A stretch of 15,118 nucleotides of DNA, from NCBI GenBank assembly GCA_002304945.1, contig DBPQ01000041.1, positions 9,010 through 24,127 on the forward strand, in the 5' to 3' direction. Positions 14,086 through 15,118 of this stretch are shown here, in pieces (the first letter of the stretch is position 1; every line of letters begins with the position of its first letter). Source of the stretch: Actinomycetales bacterium UBA1416. Its GTDB lineage: Bacteria; Actinomycetota; Actinomycetes; Actinomycetales; Actinomycetaceae. The translations under genes were made by a program, and so were the position numbers. Below the pieces are notes generated by a model, which saw nothing but the letters and a program-made list of their open reading frames with translations, was not told where the DNA came from and did not search any database.

Positions 14086-14106
14086 GTTCGCCACCTCCGG
14101 AGCGCC

Positions 14107-14124
14107 GTTGTACGACAACTGTAC
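14107..14124. promoter_or_regulatory. Probable antitoxin operator and promoter region
   Basis: GTTGTACGACAAC (14107-14119) is a palindrome with perfect 5-bp arms, and GTAC recurs at 14121-14124. TGTAC is repeated at an 11-base interval, which suits ribbon-helix-helix dimers binding side by side. A -10-like TACAGT on the minus strand (14118-14123) overlaps it. It lies 22 bases before the antitoxin start. Confidence 0.5.
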
Positions 14125-14645
14125 GGAACGAAGCTGGCGCCCCGGCGTCTCCGAACAACGGCCCTGGGCGCATGAGCAGTCCTCCCTCGCTACTCCGGGC
14201 TCGTAGATGTCTGCCGCCGCCCGGTCCACCTGATACTCGCAACCGCGTCTATTCGATCTCACCAACAGGTGGGCATGGTGGTCTGCTCAGTTTGGCACCA
14301 CACGAGCACGATGACGTGGTCGTCGTGGTCCGGTAGCACCCCGTCGGGCCGATGCCGGAGACGCGCCCTGCTTTCCACGCTGGGCTTCCGGGACACCGTT
14401 AGGTGGTCGACGGTGCCGACTCCGTCGCAGCGGGGTAGGTCATGGGTTGCACCCGCAGTCCGAGCCACACTGGACGCCCATCGACGCGGACATTTGGCCC
14501 GCCGGCTATCGCTACACCGGCGCAATTTCTGAGCGAGCTTCCCAGCTCCGGTTGGGCGGCTGGGCCTTGTGGGATTCTGGTCTCGGCGCGCTGGCGGTAC
14601 CCCCAGCGAGGCTGTCGTTGTCCAGAAGTTCAGGAGTCGCTAGAT
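14125..14645. other. Gene-poor stretch between the antitoxin and the sigma-like gene
   Basis: I see no recognisable gene here. Open frames exist on both strands (for example 14259-14525 minus and 14447-14797 plus), but they have skewed, Arg- and Ser-rich compositions or no ribosome binding site, and no motif I know. By eye the G+C content is lower than in the rest of the window. It may be the remains of older insertions. Confidence 0.5.
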
Positions 14646-14834
14646 ATGTCCGACGAGCTGGTTTTCGACTTCGAGGAGGTCCGGGAGATCGCAATGGCCG
14701 TGGCCAGGGCGCAAGGTGCGGGGGTGTGGGCGGAGGACATTGCGTCGGAAACCCTCAAGAAGCTGTGGAGCCGCCAAGGGGAGGTGTCCGACGTTAGCCC
14801 GGATCTTTCACGGGTCGGCGGTGCGGGGTGGTGA
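14646..14834 (+). pseudogene. Truncated sigma-70-like gene fragment
   Basis: The 62-residue frame starts at ATG 14646 with AGGAG 9 bases upstream. Residues 17-43 include VWAEDIASETLKKLWSR, which closely resembles the conserved region 2 segment of sigma-70 family factors (AEDLxQETFLxLW type). A normal protein would continue through regions 2.3 to 4 and recognise promoters. Here the likeness stops near residue 54 (about 14805), and a Gly-rich SRVGGAGW ends the frame. The remains of an insertion element begin close by, so the gene was probably interrupted by it. It could also be a small native protein of other function. Confidence 0.5.
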
Positions 14835-15118
14835 CCGGCGCTTCGTGACGGTCTGAATCTGATTCTCGCATCGGGGTGTGTCATAGTGCCCGGGTGTCGC
14901 CTCGGGTGGGCGCCGGTTCCACGGTCCGGGAGTTGTTGTTGCTGGTCGGGATGGGACAAGGTGCCCGGGGGTTATCCGGGAGCGGGGTAGGCCCGCAGTT
15001 TCGCGTATGCCAACTGGGCGAGGGAGGCCCAGGGTGCCCGGTCAGCGAGGTGGAGGACGACCTTGCGGGCGGTGCGCGCCAACGTGGCCGGGACGGTGAA
15101 GAGCCGCAACCGGAGCCG
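14810..15118 (-). mobile_element. 3' end of an insertion sequence, probably IS1380 family
   Basis: The right edge of the window carries a transposase 3' end on the minus strand, followed by about 140-160 noncoding bases before the truncated sigma-like gene. The element's outer end should lie near 14805-14835, but I cannot recognise its terminal inverted repeat without the other end, so the left boundary is a guess. The rest lies beyond the window. Confidence 0.5.
14972..15118 (-). CDS. Transposase C-terminus, probably IS1380 family
   Basis: The last 48 residues of a gene that enters from the right edge are visible, ending in TAA at 14972. The sequence RLRLRLFTVPATLARTARKV followed by VLHLADRAPW resembles the end of IS1380-type DDE transposases (R-x-R-x-F-x-V-P/A, then ARxARxxxLxL, then PW). 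The catalytic residues are outside the window, so family and intactness are uncertain. Confidence 0.6.
   Translation of the reverse strand, partial: RLRLRLFTVPATLARTARKVVLHLADRAPWASLAQLAYAKLRAYPAPG

Noticed and set aside
14259..14525. An 88-residue minus-strand frame as a gene
   Set aside because: No ribosome binding site or motif recognised; the Arg/Ser/Pro-rich first half looks like noncoding high-GC sequence.
14855..14865. GAATCTGATTC palindrome in the IS end
   Set aside because: It is short and cannot be tied to a terminal repeat or regulator without the rest of the element.
1..15118. CRISPR array, rRNA or tRNA genes
   Set aside because: No regularly spaced repeats and no rRNA or cloverleaf-like sequence seen on either strand.

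Overview
The window is high-GC DNA from an actinobacterium (class Actinomycetes). The evidence is a homodimeric-type pyruvate dehydrogenase E1 next to a fabD-fabH-acpP-fabF cluster led by a PucR-family regulator, a DUF3145 protein (a family I know only from actinobacteria), GC-rich hairpin terminators without U-tracts, GTG starts and apparently leaderless promoters. I cannot name the genus. A large [FeFe] hydrogenase points to an anaerobic or facultatively fermentative member.

Layout. (1) 1-926: 3' end of aceE, closed by a strong bidirectional hairpin shared with the convergent gene at 1010-1651 (helical-repeat protein of unknown function). (2) 1781-6528: divergent from that gene, a PucR/FasR-like regulator, then the tightly coupled type II fatty acid synthesis operon fabD-fabH-acpP-fabF, ended by a second bidirectional hairpin. 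With aceE, which makes acetyl-CoA, this is a central carbon-to-lipid block. (3) 6584-10921, minus strand: a single 1063-residue polypeptide joining a NuoG-like [2Fe-2S] domain, a GltD/NfnL-like FAD-NAD(P)H module, a two-cluster ferredoxin domain and a complete [FeFe]-hydrogenase H-cluster domain, followed by peptide deformylase and the DUF3145 gene. (4) 11018-13802: an SDR oxidoreductase and a zinc-less MDR (quinone-oxidoreductase-like) gene, divergent from a TetR-family regulator. The 75-bp TetR/MDR gap carries two near-identical palindromic operators. (5) 13634-15118: a decayed accessory end with a DUF1778 antitoxin whose coupled toxin gene is cut off by the tetR gene, a poorly coding stretch, a truncated sigma-factor-like gene, and the 3' end of a probable IS1380-family transposase.

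The most notable items are the fused NAD(P)H-linked [FeFe] hydrogenase with no maturation genes in view, a 7-bp inverted repeat that would hide its ribosome binding site, the duplicated TetR operator, and the toxin relic whose antisense strand appears to supply the C-terminal tail of the TetR protein. Everything here is read by eye. No database search or folding calculation was run.
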